Shown here in pieces: positions 1 to 7,102 of a DNA stretch of 12,677 nucleotides. The stretch comes from Bacteroidales bacterium. Lineage in GTDB: Bacteria; Bacteroidota; Bacteroidia; Bacteroidales; B18-G4. Below the pieces are notes generated by a model that searched no databases, was not told where the DNA came from, and was given only the letters and a program-made list of their open reading frames with translations. Every line of letters begins with the position of its first letter. Position 1 is the first letter of the stretch. The stretch covers positions 1 to 12,677 of the forward strand of contig JAGLEK010000514.1 of NCBI GenBank assembly GCA_023145125.1, read 5' to 3'. The translations under genes and the position numbers were made by a program.

Positions 1-17
1 CCCCTGATTTTCAGGGG
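1..17 (-). terminator. Hairpin downstream of the CYTH-like gene, probable terminator
   Basis: The first 17 bases form a perfect hairpin, with stem CCCCTGA against TCAGGGG and loop TTT. It lies 31 bases past the stop codon of the CYTH-like gene, the last gene of the minus-strand phosphate cluster. The T-run expected on the minus strand would lie outside the window, so termination is inferred from stem strength and position. The element could equally serve a plus- or minus-strand transcript arriving from the left. Confidence 0.5.
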
Positions 18-48
18 AGATGTACTGCCTTAGCAGGACAGAGGGGTA

Positions 49-678
49 TTAGAATTTAATATTGTTCCAATCATCAGGTAATTCTACCAGGCCCATGATC
101 CGTTTCAAGGCTTTCGGGTAATTTACGTTTTCAGTATTTTTATCAATGCCAAGCATTTTTTTTGCATGGATCACTTTATCAGGATCTTCATGTTCAATAC
201 AAATAGTCTTTATAAAAGCACCATTAACTTTGATCTCTGCAATTTCTGTAATGCATTCGCCCACCGTATATGCATGTCTTGTTTTCAAAACATAGGCAAC
301 GGCAAGATCAGGATCTATCGATACTACCTCGGCAATAAAATGATCCAGTGAGTATTTCTTTCTTCCAAAAACCGGGCTTTCAATTCCCAGGGCGGGGAAA
401 ACGACTGTTTTAATTACATCTGCATTGAGCGGAAACTTACCCACCAGGAAAGGATTCCATTGTTCCAGCCCGGAATGTTCTTCTTCAAGTAACTTTATAT
501 CCATTACCCCATCCCGGATCTTAATGTTATTTTTTCTTTTCCAGGGTGTCAGCAAATAGATTGAATCCATTTGTCGTGTTATTTCCTTTTCAGAAAGCTC
601 TTTGATCTTGCTCTCATATTTATCCAGGCAGTTTCCAAAGATCCTGAACTCGTACCTGGGAATTACTTCACCTACCAT
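49..678 (-). CDS. CYTH-like domain protein, possible triphosphate/polyphosphate-metabolising enzyme
   Basis: This 209-residue cytoplasmic protein has no signal peptide and spans about one CYTH domain. CYTH proteins (ThiT, bacterial inorganic triphosphatases, adenylate cyclase CyaB, and the related VTC polyphosphate polymerases) bind triphosphate-type ligands in a beta tunnel lined by charged residues. The charged pattern is visible here: an acidic/basic first strand RYEFR (8-12) in place of the usual ExExK, IKIR (52-55), DIKL (60-63), TEIAEIK (144-150) and IEHE (161-164). The first motif is degenerate, so catalysis is uncertain and ligand binding without turnover is possible. The gene begins 2 bases after the stop of the upstream lipoprotein gene, so it is probably the last gene of the porin-lipoprotein operon. 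That phosphate context supports a role with tri- or polyphosphate. The family call rests on motif pattern only. Confidence 0.66.
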   Translation of the reverse strand: MVGEVIPRYEFRIFGNCLDKYESKIKELSEKEITRQMDSIYLLTPWKRKNNIKIRDGVMDIKLLEEEHSGLEQWNPFLVGKFPLNADVIKTVVFPALGIESPVFGRKKYSLDHFIAEVVSIDPDLAVAYVLKTRHAYTVGECITEIAEIKVNGAFIKTICIEHEDPDKVIHAKKMLGIDKNTENVNYPKALKRIMGLVELPDDWNNIKF

Positions 679-680
679 GA

Positions 681-1442
681 TTAATCCTTTTTTATTTGGT
701 AATAATACAATTTGGCTGTTGCATCATTTACAAGATATACGATATCTCCATCAAGCACGATGCCTTCATATTTTCGTTCATCCAAGTAAAATACCTGCAA
801 TACGTTTGCATTGTAGTCACACTGGAACAGGCTTTTTGACTGGTCACTTACAAACCACAGAAGCGAATGATCAGGATCGGTAAAAATGCCTGAATAGTCT
901 GAAGCAAAGTTCAGCTTGTCTTCACTGATAATTCCGGAATTTACATCCCAGCTTATTAATAAATCCGGATTCGTTTCATTAACGACATAATACAGCTTAT
1001 TATTTGTGTTGTAGGAGATGCCTTCCAATCCGTTATTATCTGAATTTGACGGAATCTCTAATTTGTAAGTTTCCAGTTTACTCCCCGAACTGTAATCAAT
1101 AAATGTAAGCTCCCGATCAGCTTCTTCTGCAACCACTATGAGGTTCTTATCAGGGTTATAGGTCACTCCCTCCAGGTCCTTGCCTGTATAATCCAGAATC
1201 CTGATAATGTTCCCCTGCATATCCATTTCGTAAACCTGGTTGGTGTGATCACTTACAGTCAGGAGCGTATTATTATCCGGCCCGAATGATAAGCCGGAAG
1301 GTTCGGGAACATCGATCGGATAGCTTTCGATCAACTCCAATTGCCCTACAGGAACCTCGATCACCGCATCTGTTGTTTCATCCTTCTTGCAAGAAGCGGC
1401 AAAAAGGATGAAAAGAATTACGATGATTGAGATCCTGGTCAT
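681..1442 (-). CDS. Lipoprotein with SdiA-regulated / esterase-like-phytase type beta-propeller
   Basis: A 253-residue exported lipoprotein. Residues 1-18 form a lipoprotein signal with lipobox AASC (Cys18), followed by KKDE. The mature part carries a motif repeated once per blade: EPSGLSF (47-53), DLEGVTY (89-95), GLEGISY (138-144), DYSGIF (182-187) and KYEGIVL (224-230). This spaced E-G-[IV] pattern is typical of the SdiA-regulated (YjiK-like) propeller family, which is related to the phytase-like propellers. The biochemical role of SdiA-regulated proteins is not established. In this phosphate locus, binding or hydrolysis of an organic phosphate outside the cytoplasm is a reasonable but untested inference. 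The gene lies 24 bases downstream of the lamin-tail lipoprotein gene and 2 bases before the CYTH-like gene, so co-transcription is likely. Confidence 0.75.
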   Translation of the reverse strand: MTRISIIVILFILFAASCKKDETTDAVIEVPVGQLELIESYPIDVPEPSGLSFGPDNNTLLTVSDHTNQVYEMDMQGNIIRILDYTGKDLEGVTYNPDKNLIVVAEEADRELTFIDYSSGSKLETYKLEIPSNSDNNGLEGISYNTNNKLYYVVNETNPDLLISWDVNSGIISEDKLNFASDYSGIFTDPDHSLLWFVSDQSKSLFQCDYNANVLQVFYLDERKYEGIVLDGDIVYLVNDATAKLYYYQIKKD

Positions 1443-1466
1443 CGGGCTTAGCTTAATTGATTAAAA

Positions 1467-2543
1467 TTATTTCTGTGTTCCGTTTGCTGTTCCGGGTGTT
1501 GGCGGGGTGGCTGTTCCCGGATCAAAAATTACCCAGCTGGCTGCACCGTCCCCATTACGTCCTGCAGAAAAATCTGTAGGTGGATTGGGCAGGTCACAGC
1601 CGGTATCACAATATGTGTAGCCTTCAGTTTGCGTTGCGCCATCCTCAGAAATACCAACTGCTTCACCACCGCTGCTTAATTTAAAGCTGGTATGAAGTCC
1701 TTCGCCGGTACCATCACATACAAGGATCAAATACCCATGTGCCGGAACTGTAGTCAGGCCGGGATCATCGGCAGGTAGTTGATATTTTGCAATATCGCCA
1801 AGGTCATCACTTGCATACCATCCTCCCATATCAATTGGGGTGTCGCCTGTGTTATAAATTTCAATCCAGTCAGGAAAATCGCCTTCAACGCCGGGAACCG
1901 GAATATTATCATTGCTGCACATAAACTCATTTATGATCAATGAGCCGGCAACGGGTGGGCTTCCATCGTTCGGAGCTCCGGGAGTCTTGCTATCTAATGC
2001 ATTCCATTCCGCTCCTCCATCAGTTACTCTTCCAAAAGATTTATCGTCTACCAGGCCATTAAAATCATACGACTTGTCGATTTCAGTTTTTGCAGGATCA
2101 TAAATTGCAGCAAAATTGTCTTTTGATGCGCTTAAGCCCATATCAATAAAGATATTGCCGTCGACAATGCCCGTAGGAATATCACCACTTGCATCGGCGG
2201 CGCCACAGATCAATACCAGGAAGCCTTTTGGAGGGATTGTGGTTATAGCGTCATCAGTTAAAGGTATCTGAATATAGTCAGTTTCAACTCCCGGTTCATC
2301 AGTAACCCACATTCCGGCAATATTAATTGCTTTTGTTCCTGTGTTATACAGCTCGATCCAATCGGCGCCCTTGCCTAATCCATCGACAAAATACGGATCA
2401 GACGTATCTTTTGTAATCAACTCATTGATCACAATATTTGAGTACTCTACAGGTGCTGCCGGTGTAGGTTCCGCTTGTTCATCCTTTACGCACCCGGCAA
2501 ATAGCAGGGCAGTGATTATGCTTAAAAAAATATATTTTTTCAT
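1467..2543 (-). CDS. Lipoprotein with two lamin-tail domains (LTD)
   Basis: A 358-residue lipoprotein. Residues 1-18 are a signal with lipobox FAGC (Cys18), followed by a short acidic/Pro-rich linker. Two lamin-tail domains follow at about 36-193 and 201-353. Each shows the LTD hallmarks: an INE start (INELI, INEFM), DWIE[LI]YN, a 'proline then G[FY]L[VI]L' strand, and a final TPG-A-N / TPGTAN. LTD is an Ig-like fold that in bacteria sits in secreted and surface proteins, including extracellular nucleases, and is thought to bind ligands or surfaces. No catalytic domain is visible here. The gene sits 36 bases after the porin gene and 24 before the propeller lipoprotein gene. A recruitment or binding role for a phosphate-bearing polymer would fit, but this is inference. 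The second LTD is closely related to the T9SS-exported LTD protein at 7303-8109. Confidence 0.86.
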   Translation of the reverse strand: MKKYIFLSIITALLFAGCVKDEQAEPTPAAPVEYSNIVINELITKDTSDPYFVDGLGKGADWIELYNTGTKAINIAGMWVTDEPGVETDYIQIPLTDDAITTIPPKGFLVLICGAADASGDIPTGIVDGNIFIDMGLSASKDNFAAIYDPAKTEIDKSYDFNGLVDDKSFGRVTDGGAEWNALDSKTPGAPNDGSPPVAGSLIINEFMCSNDNIPVPGVEGDFPDWIEIYNTGDTPIDMGGWYASDDLGDIAKYQLPADDPGLTTVPAHGYLILVCDGTGEGLHTSFKLSSGGEAVGISEDGATQTEGYTYCDTGCDLPNPPTDFSAGRNGDGAASWVIFDPGTATPPTPGTANGTQK

Positions 2544-2579
2544 CTGTTCAAGATTTATTTATTTAATAATTAAACTTCT

Positions 2580-4202
2580 TTAGAATGCAATTAATATTCT
2601 TGCCTGGATTGTGCTAAAGTCGATGCCACCTTTTCCGGCAGGGGTAATATCTTCACCCTGCTCATTAACATCATACGTCTTGAATTTTCCTTTTCCATCT
2701 GCCCAGCGGTCGTGATTAACATAAGCATAGTTAAGCATCAATTTTACATTATAGTTGAAATAATAGCTGAGGCCCAGCGTATAGGTTTCTCCTGATCCAC
2801 CCTGGATATAGGGAATGTTAGACCCGTCCTTGAAAGTGTTGGCGTCCATATATGAATACCTTAAGGCAACTTCAAAAGCACCTTTTTTGTTTTCCCTGAA
2901 ATCAATTTGTGAGAATTCGGCTTCGGCCATATTGTAATAATAATCGCCATTGCTGATCAACCAGGCCCCCATTACGTAAAAGCCACCCATTTTTACTTTA
3001 TCCTCGCCGTCAGGCACTTCATTTTTATCTTTCTGTATCCTGGTGAGGATGTATTCCCCCTGAACACGGAAGTTTTTAATTGCATATGCTATTTCAGTAC
3101 CAAAAAGAATTTTTGTCTGGCAATCTTCCATCCAGTCGGTATCGATGTACTTTTTACGGTTAATTTCTGTTTCAGCATTTTCCCCATACCTGAAACTATT
3201 TATAGGGTCGCCGATCTCCTGGATTTTAGGGGTTCTGTACGAACCAGCTATACCAAAATGTAAAACCTCCTTATCTTTCTTAATAGGGGCCCATGCAAAG
3301 CGTGCTGTGACAGACCATCCTGCATTTGTTCCTTTGGATTTATTTTGGTCCCTGATCAGGTCGTTGGCAATATTGCTTGAGAATACACCTCCTTCGACGA
3401 ATATGTGATTCGTATATGTTTTATATGCAATACCGAGATGGCGTGAAGGAGCCTGTTCGGTGGGGTATGGTCTTTCCATGAAAGTAATATATCTTGATGT
3501 TGTCATGGTTTCCATTGAGAATGGCTCTCTGAAGTTACCGGCTTTTATCTGCCAGTTGTTGCCAATGTAGCGGATATAAGCATCTTTTATGTCTACTGCA
3601 TTGTTTCCAAAGTCAAAATCAATCTCACCACCCCAGTGGCCCCAGATTATTGCTTTCATGGCAAATCGCATACGACGGATGTTGACACCATTTCCAATTT
3701 CGTGGGTAACCCCCTGGTATGTATTGTCACCAACATAAAAAGCACCATCAAAATAAATCCGGTTATCAAACCAGTATTTGAATCTTTTATCGTTGGATGA
3801 TAACATCAGTATACCATCACGCGATTCCGGGTTAAGGGAAACACGAACCCCAACTTCCTGGCCATAATCATTCGTCTCCACACCGGCGGCTGACAGATAA
3901 ACAGTGATATCAGCAGATTTATTTACTGTTATAACCTCTTGTTTGTAAAACTCCTTCGTAAATACAAGATCTACCGGGAAGGATTGTACTTCGATTCGAA
4001 AATTACCATTACCATCAGTCAGGACAGTGGATGATGCATCCCCCTCAATTTGTACGGCAACATCTCTCATTGGTGATTGCATCCCGGCCGGGAAAACCCT
4101 ACCTGTTACCACATTTTCTTCCTGGGCATAAATGTTTCCACTCAAAAGGAAAAGGATCATCAATCCCAGAAATGTTAGCTTACTGTAATTGCTTTTTTTC
4201 AT
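2580..4202 (-). CDS. OprO/OprP-type phosphate/polyphosphate-selective porin with N-terminal carboxypeptidase-regulatory-like domain
   Basis: A 540-residue outer-membrane beta-barrel protein. Residues 1-26 are a signal peptide (cleavage near IYA|Q). Residues 30-103 form a small Ig-like carboxypeptidase-regulatory domain (GRVFPAG, then DGNGNFRI at 63-70), a Bacteroidota habit. From about 145 to the end it matches the phosphate-selective porin O/P family: NIRRMRFAMK (174-183), an acidic EIDFDFG strand (193-199), IKDAYIRYIG (205-214), the strongly typical AGNFREPFS (221-229) followed by an 'R-Y-I-T-F-MER' stretch, and APSRHLGIAY (251-260). It ends with phenylalanine, the usual Bam recognition residue. 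It probably lets phosphate or polyphosphate cross the outer membrane. It is the first gene of a four-gene cluster. True anion selectivity cannot be read from the sequence; many Bacteroidota members of this family are annotated without proof. Confidence 0.85.
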   Translation of the reverse strand: MKKSNYSKLTFLGLMILFLLSGNIYAQEENVVTGRVFPAGMQSPMRDVAVQIEGDASSTVLTDGNGNFRIEVQSFPVDLVFTKEFYKQEVITVNKSADITVYLSAAGVETNDYGQEVGVRVSLNPESRDGILMLSSNDKRFKYWFDNRIYFDGAFYVGDNTYQGVTHEIGNGVNIRRMRFAMKAIIWGHWGGEIDFDFGNNAVDIKDAYIRYIGNNWQIKAGNFREPFSMETMTTSRYITFMERPYPTEQAPSRHLGIAYKTYTNHIFVEGGVFSSNIANDLIRDQNKSKGTNAGWSVTARFAWAPIKKDKEVLHFGIAGSYRTPKIQEIGDPINSFRYGENAETEINRKKYIDTDWMEDCQTKILFGTEIAYAIKNFRVQGEYILTRIQKDKNEVPDGEDKVKMGGFYVMGAWLISNGDYYYNMAEAEFSQIDFRENKKGAFEVALRYSYMDANTFKDGSNIPYIQGGSGETYTLGLSYYFNYNVKLMLNYAYVNHDRWADGKGKFKTYDVNEQGEDITPAGKGGIDFSTIQARILIAF

Positions 4203-4360
4203 CTGATTTGATTTTTTATGTTAATAATAATTTACTTGATATTCGAGAGGTCAAATAAAAGGCATAAACATACATCAGCATAAAAAACAGACTCTACACA
4301 GACCCTACAATGTGATAATGCATACTCTCGCTTTGTCGTATAGCTTTGATAAATAGTTTT
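4203..4360. other. Leader region of the porin cluster, no clear promoter seen
   Basis: This AT-rich stretch lies between the porin start codon and the heptamer array. I found no perfect minus-strand TAnnTTTG box. The nearest candidate is TTTATTTG (complement of 4252-4259), with one mismatch and no matching -33 box. The porin cluster may have a weak or activator-dependent promoter here, or may be read through from the transporter gene upstream. An activator-dependent promoter would fit the LuxR-type domain of that transporter, but no operator was identified. Confidence 0.3.
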
Positions 4361-4443
4361 GAGTGCCGAGTGCCGAGTGCCGAGTGCCGAGTGATGAGTG
4401 ATGAGTGATGAGTGCCCGAGTGATGAGTGCCGGGTGCCGGGTG
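4361..4443. repeat. Heptamer tandem array GAGTGCC / GAGTGAT
   Basis: Nearly twelve tandem units of 7 bases: four GAGTGCC, three GAGTGAT, one 8-base GAGTGCCC, then GAGTGAT, GAGTGCC, GGGTGCC and a partial GGGTG. Variants are grouped in blocks, which suggests stepwise slippage or duplication of blocks. The array lies between the transporter stop codon and the porin gene, nearer the transporter. Spurious reading frames through it give a 7-residue peptide repeat and should not be annotated as genes. Confidence 0.95.
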
Positions 4444-4479
4444 AAACCACCTAACACTAACCCTGCCCCCTGAACCTGC

Positions 4480-6330
4480 TTAGAACTCCCTGATGAAATC
4501 ATTCAGCCCAACCTTAGGCTCTACTTTAAGTTTCTTACGGAGGCGGTATCTGTTCATCTCCACGCTTTTTGGTGAAATATTCAGGATGGAAGCGATCTCT
4601 TTGGAGGATAGATTGAGTCTTAAAAGTACAGCAAGCCGCTTCTCATTCCCCGTCATGGAAGGGAAGGCCTCGGACATACGGTGGATAAAATTGCTGTTTT
4701 GCTCGCAAATATGCATTTGAAACTTTTCCCTGTCACGGTCAATAGATAAGTCCTGGGTGATCATAAGCGATAGCTTGTTTAATTCAAGCCTTGTATCATA
4801 ATCTTTTGCACCTGCCTTAATTTTTGCTACTTCCCTTTTAAGATCATTAAGAAATTCATTTTTATGGATAATGCTGATCGCCATTGTTACCATTTCGTTT
4901 TGCCTGAATTTCAATTCTTTGCCCAAATCATCATGATGATGGATCTTATCCTTAATACTATTTTCAAGGTTTTCAATTTTCAATAAATACTTATGCTCAG
5001 CAGATTTTATCTGCAATTGTAGCAGGCGGAACTTCTGATGCCGGTTCCACAAATAATAAAGAAGAACCAATATAGTGATCAATAATACAATGATCACGAT
5101 CTTGAAAAACAAAGAATAATTTTTCTCAGGAGAATGTTTCTCTTCACTCAACTGCTGCAATACACTTGTATATATGGTATCTGTTTGTTGCAGGGCAGAT
5201 GTATCCTGAAACTCCTTGAGCAATAAATATTCAGTAGAATCTATCGAGTCGATCACTATAATTTCAGGACTTGCAATCAGGACCCGGTCTCCACCAACAT
5301 CCTGTTTAAAAACATTATTTACAAAGAAGAGCATGAAAAAGGCCAGGATGCCTGCTATTAAAGGTGTTGCAACCCAGCCAAGACTAATACTTCCAAGGAT
5401 ATTGTACTTGATCTCTTTCCCCCCTTTATATAAGCCAATTCCAATAATAGATCCGATAATTATTTGTGAGCTGGATACCGGAACCAGTGGGATGGCCGGC
5501 AAACCTATTGATTGAAATGCATCTGACAGGCCCTGAGATGAGAAGATGAAAAGTACCAGGGCCTGGGAAAGTACAACAACGATTGCTGCTTCGGAAGTAA
5601 GAGGCATGAGTGCGTTCCCTACTGTTGCCATCACATGCCTTGAATAGGTAAAAATACCAATGGCGATGGCAATGCCACCGATAAAAAATAACTGCTGCGT
5701 ACTGTCAAATTGTATGAACCCAAGGTCAATGACAGGCAAATCCACAGCTCCTGTAAAAACACCCATTACATTGGCTATATTGTTAGCTCCAAGACTATAA
5801 GCACCAAATGCGCCAACGAGGAGTAAGCCGTACCTGATAAAGCTATCCCTGTAAAGCAGGTGGAGCTTTGTTTTTTTTGATATGCGTTTTACAAGCATGA
5901 ACAATAATACAGCAGATATGCCCCCGAGAATAGGGCCTGATATCCAGGTCGTAACAATTTTTGTTAAGGTATGGAGGTCAGTGGGGTTATTCGTATAAAA
6001 ATTCCATCCGATGATGGCCCCCACTATTGATTGAGAAGTAGATACGGGCAGCTTCAGGCGTGTCATCCAATAAACCGTGAGTGCTGCCGAAAGAGCAACA
6101 GTAAAAGCAGCAGCCAGCGTTGAAATACTTCCCAGTTGTCCCAAAGTATTGTTTGCCCCGGCTCCTTGTATTACCGCACCCAGTATTACAAAAATACTGG
6201 CGGTAATAGCTGCCGTTTTGAATCTGATCATTTTAGTCCCGACGGCAGTACCAAAGATATTGGCAGCGTCGTTGGCACCCAGTGACCAGCCCAGGAATAA
6301 TCCGCTTGAAAGATAAAAGAGGATGATCAT
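4480..6330 (-). CDS. PiT-family phosphate transporter fused to a membrane-anchored LuxR-type DNA-binding domain
   Basis: This 616-residue inner-membrane protein has two parts. Residues 1-340 are a complete PiT (PHO4 family) transporter with both inverted-repeat signatures, GANDAANIFGT (18-28) and LGANNIANVMG (180-190), and the paired PVSTSQSIVGAIIG (95-108) and PVSSSQIIIGSIIG (284-297) motifs. Short PiT transporters usually end about here. Residues 341-405 form an acidic linker, 407-428 an extra membrane helix followed by Arg/His/Lys (LWNRHQKFR, so cytoplasmic after it), 430-550 a long charged coiled coil, and 555-612 a canonical LuxR/GerE HTH (TGNEKR, LSSKEIASILNISPKSVE, RYRLRKKL). The C-terminal half matches Bacteroidota one-component membrane regulators whose sensor is usually a TPR or Y_Y_Y domain. 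The start codon overlaps the DUF47 stop (ATGA), so translation is probably coupled. I infer combined phosphate transport and sensing. Confidence 0.93.
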   Translation of the reverse strand: MIILFYLSSGLFLGWSLGANDAANIFGTAVGTKMIRFKTAAITASIFVILGAVIQGAGANNTLGQLGSISTLAAAFTVALSAALTVYWMTRLKLPVSTSQSIVGAIIGWNFYTNNPTDLHTLTKIVTTWISGPILGGISAVLLFMLVKRISKKTKLHLLYRDSFIRYGLLLVGAFGAYSLGANNIANVMGVFTGAVDLPVIDLGFIQFDSTQQLFFIGGIAIAIGIFTYSRHVMATVGNALMPLTSEAAIVVVLSQALVLFIFSSQGLSDAFQSIGLPAIPLVPVSSSQIIIGSIIGIGLYKGGKEIKYNILGSISLGWVATPLIAGILAFFMLFFVNNVFKQDVGGDRVLIASPEIIVIDSIDSTEYLLLKEFQDTSALQQTDTIYTSVLQQLSEEKHSPEKNYSLFFKIVIIVLLITILVLLYYLWNRHQKFRLLQLQIKSAEHKYLLKIENLENSIKDKIHHHDDLGKELKFRQNEMVTMAISIIHKNEFLNDLKREVAKIKAGAKDYDTRLELNKLSLMITQDLSIDRDREKFQMHICEQNSNFIHRMSEAFPSMTGNEKRLAVLLRLNLSSKEIASILNISPKSVEMNRYRLRKKLKVEPKVGLNDFIREF

Positions 6331-6977
6331 ATACTCATTTTCAGGGCTAAGATAGAAAGCGTATCAGCCAGGCATTCTGCCTTATCTGAAACTGTTTCAA
6401 TATGTAATGCAAAATACCTGAGATGCATTTTCTGACTCAATTCCAGGTCTTTCATCTCATGGAATAATCTTCTTTTAATATTTCTTGATATCTTATCCGC
6501 TTCTTTCTCATAAAAATATACTTTCGACAACATTTCCTTTACTTTAATTGGTTCCCTGAAAAATGTGCGGACTGCCGGAAATAAGGATAAGGCTGCTTCA
6601 GTGGAAGTATCGGTCAGTCGAATAAAGTCGTTTGTTAGTTCATTTGGAATGTATGGTAACTCATCATCAAATTGATAGAGATTGTCTTTGGCAATATCGA
6701 TGATCTCATCAATTTTATCTATCATGCTTTCAATATCTCCTGCATTTTGAGGTAATATTGAATGGCGATAGAATTCATCATCTATTTTTCGTTGCAACTT
6801 ATCCGCCACAGCTTCAAGCCTGCTGATCCGTTCAATTTTATCTGCAAAGCTTGCCTTATCACCATTAATATAGTTGGTTACCCCTTCCTTAAAAACAAGT
6901 ACTCCCTGTTCAACCGTATCGATGAATTCATCGATGTCGAATACCAGCTGTTTAACATTCTTATATAGCAAAGACAT
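6327..6977 (-). CDS. PhoU-like DUF47 protein, partner of the PiT transporter
   Basis: A 216-residue all-helical cytoplasmic protein of the DUF47 (PhoU_div) family. PhoU-type helices carry metal-binding E/DxxxD signatures, seen here as IDKIDEIIDIAKD (86-98), EKEADKI (157-163) and SDKAECLAD (197-205), with an N-terminal EAVADKL (55-61). The length is normal for the family. DUF47 genes commonly precede pit genes, and the products are thought to control the transporter in the way PhoU controls Pst. Here the last four bases overlap the PiT start (ATGA), a strong sign of coupled translation and stoichiometric production. With a DNA-binding domain fused to the transporter, this protein could also relay or gate the transcriptional output, which is inference. 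A TATCTTTG box lies just upstream. Confidence 0.9.
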   Translation of the reverse strand: MSLLYKNVKQLVFDIDEFIDTVEQGVLVFKEGVTNYINGDKASFADKIERISRLEAVADKLQRKIDDEFYRHSILPQNAGDIESMIDKIDEIIDIAKDNLYQFDDELPYIPNELTNDFIRLTDTSTEAALSLFPAVRTFFREPIKVKEMLSKVYFYEKEADKISRNIKRRLFHEMKDLELSQKMHLRYFALHIETVSDKAECLADTLSILALKMSI

Positions 6978-7004
6978 ATGTTACGGTATTAATATTTTGT
7001 GCAG

Positions 7005-7012
7005 CAAAGATA
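7005..7012 (-). promoter_or_regulatory. Candidate -7 box of the DUF47-PiT operon
   Basis: The complement reads TATCTTTG, a full match to the Bacteroidota -7 consensus TAnnTTTG. It lies 27 bases before the DUF47 start codon, which would give a leader of roughly 20 bases. No TTG-type -33 box is seen at the usual distance, so the promoter may be weak or need an activator. Confidence 0.42.
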
Positions 7013-7083
7013 ATTAAATATGCCTGCTTACTTTTTATCGCAGGGTTTGTGTATGGTTTAAATTTGCCTGTGTAAAGGAGAGT

Positions 7084-7102
7084 ACTGCCACTTACAGGCA
7101 GT
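7084..7102. promoter_or_regulatory. Short inverted repeat ACTGCC-N7-GGCAGT
   Basis: A 6-base perfect inverted repeat with a 7-base spacer, extendable by two G-T pairs at the outer side. It sits in the middle of the divergent intergenic region, about 107 bases upstream of DUF47 and 200 bases upstream of the LTD gene. It could be an operator half-site pair or an RNA hairpin. There is no T-run, so a terminator is unlikely. Confidence 0.25.

Noticed and set aside
602..883. Plus-strand reading frame of 93 residues across the CYTH-like and propeller genes
   Set aside because: It is antisense to two well-supported genes, and its composition is unlike a real protein.
4361..4443. CRISPR array
   Set aside because: Units are 7 bases and directly abutting, with no spacers and no cas genes nearby.
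4232..4502. Two overlapping minus-strand reading frames with a 7-residue repeated peptide (THHSSLGTRHSALGT type)
   Set aside because: They are translations of the heptamer array: three 7-base units make 7 codons, so any open frame gives a repeated peptide. There is no signal peptide, domain or ribosome site, and one frame overlaps the transporter end.
4480..5310. PiT-LuxR fusion as an assembly chimera or frameshift joining two genes
   Set aside because: The frame is open throughout, the joining segment has a sensible periplasmic linker and membrane helix with positive-inside charge, and base composition does not change visibly. It remains worth a read-level check.
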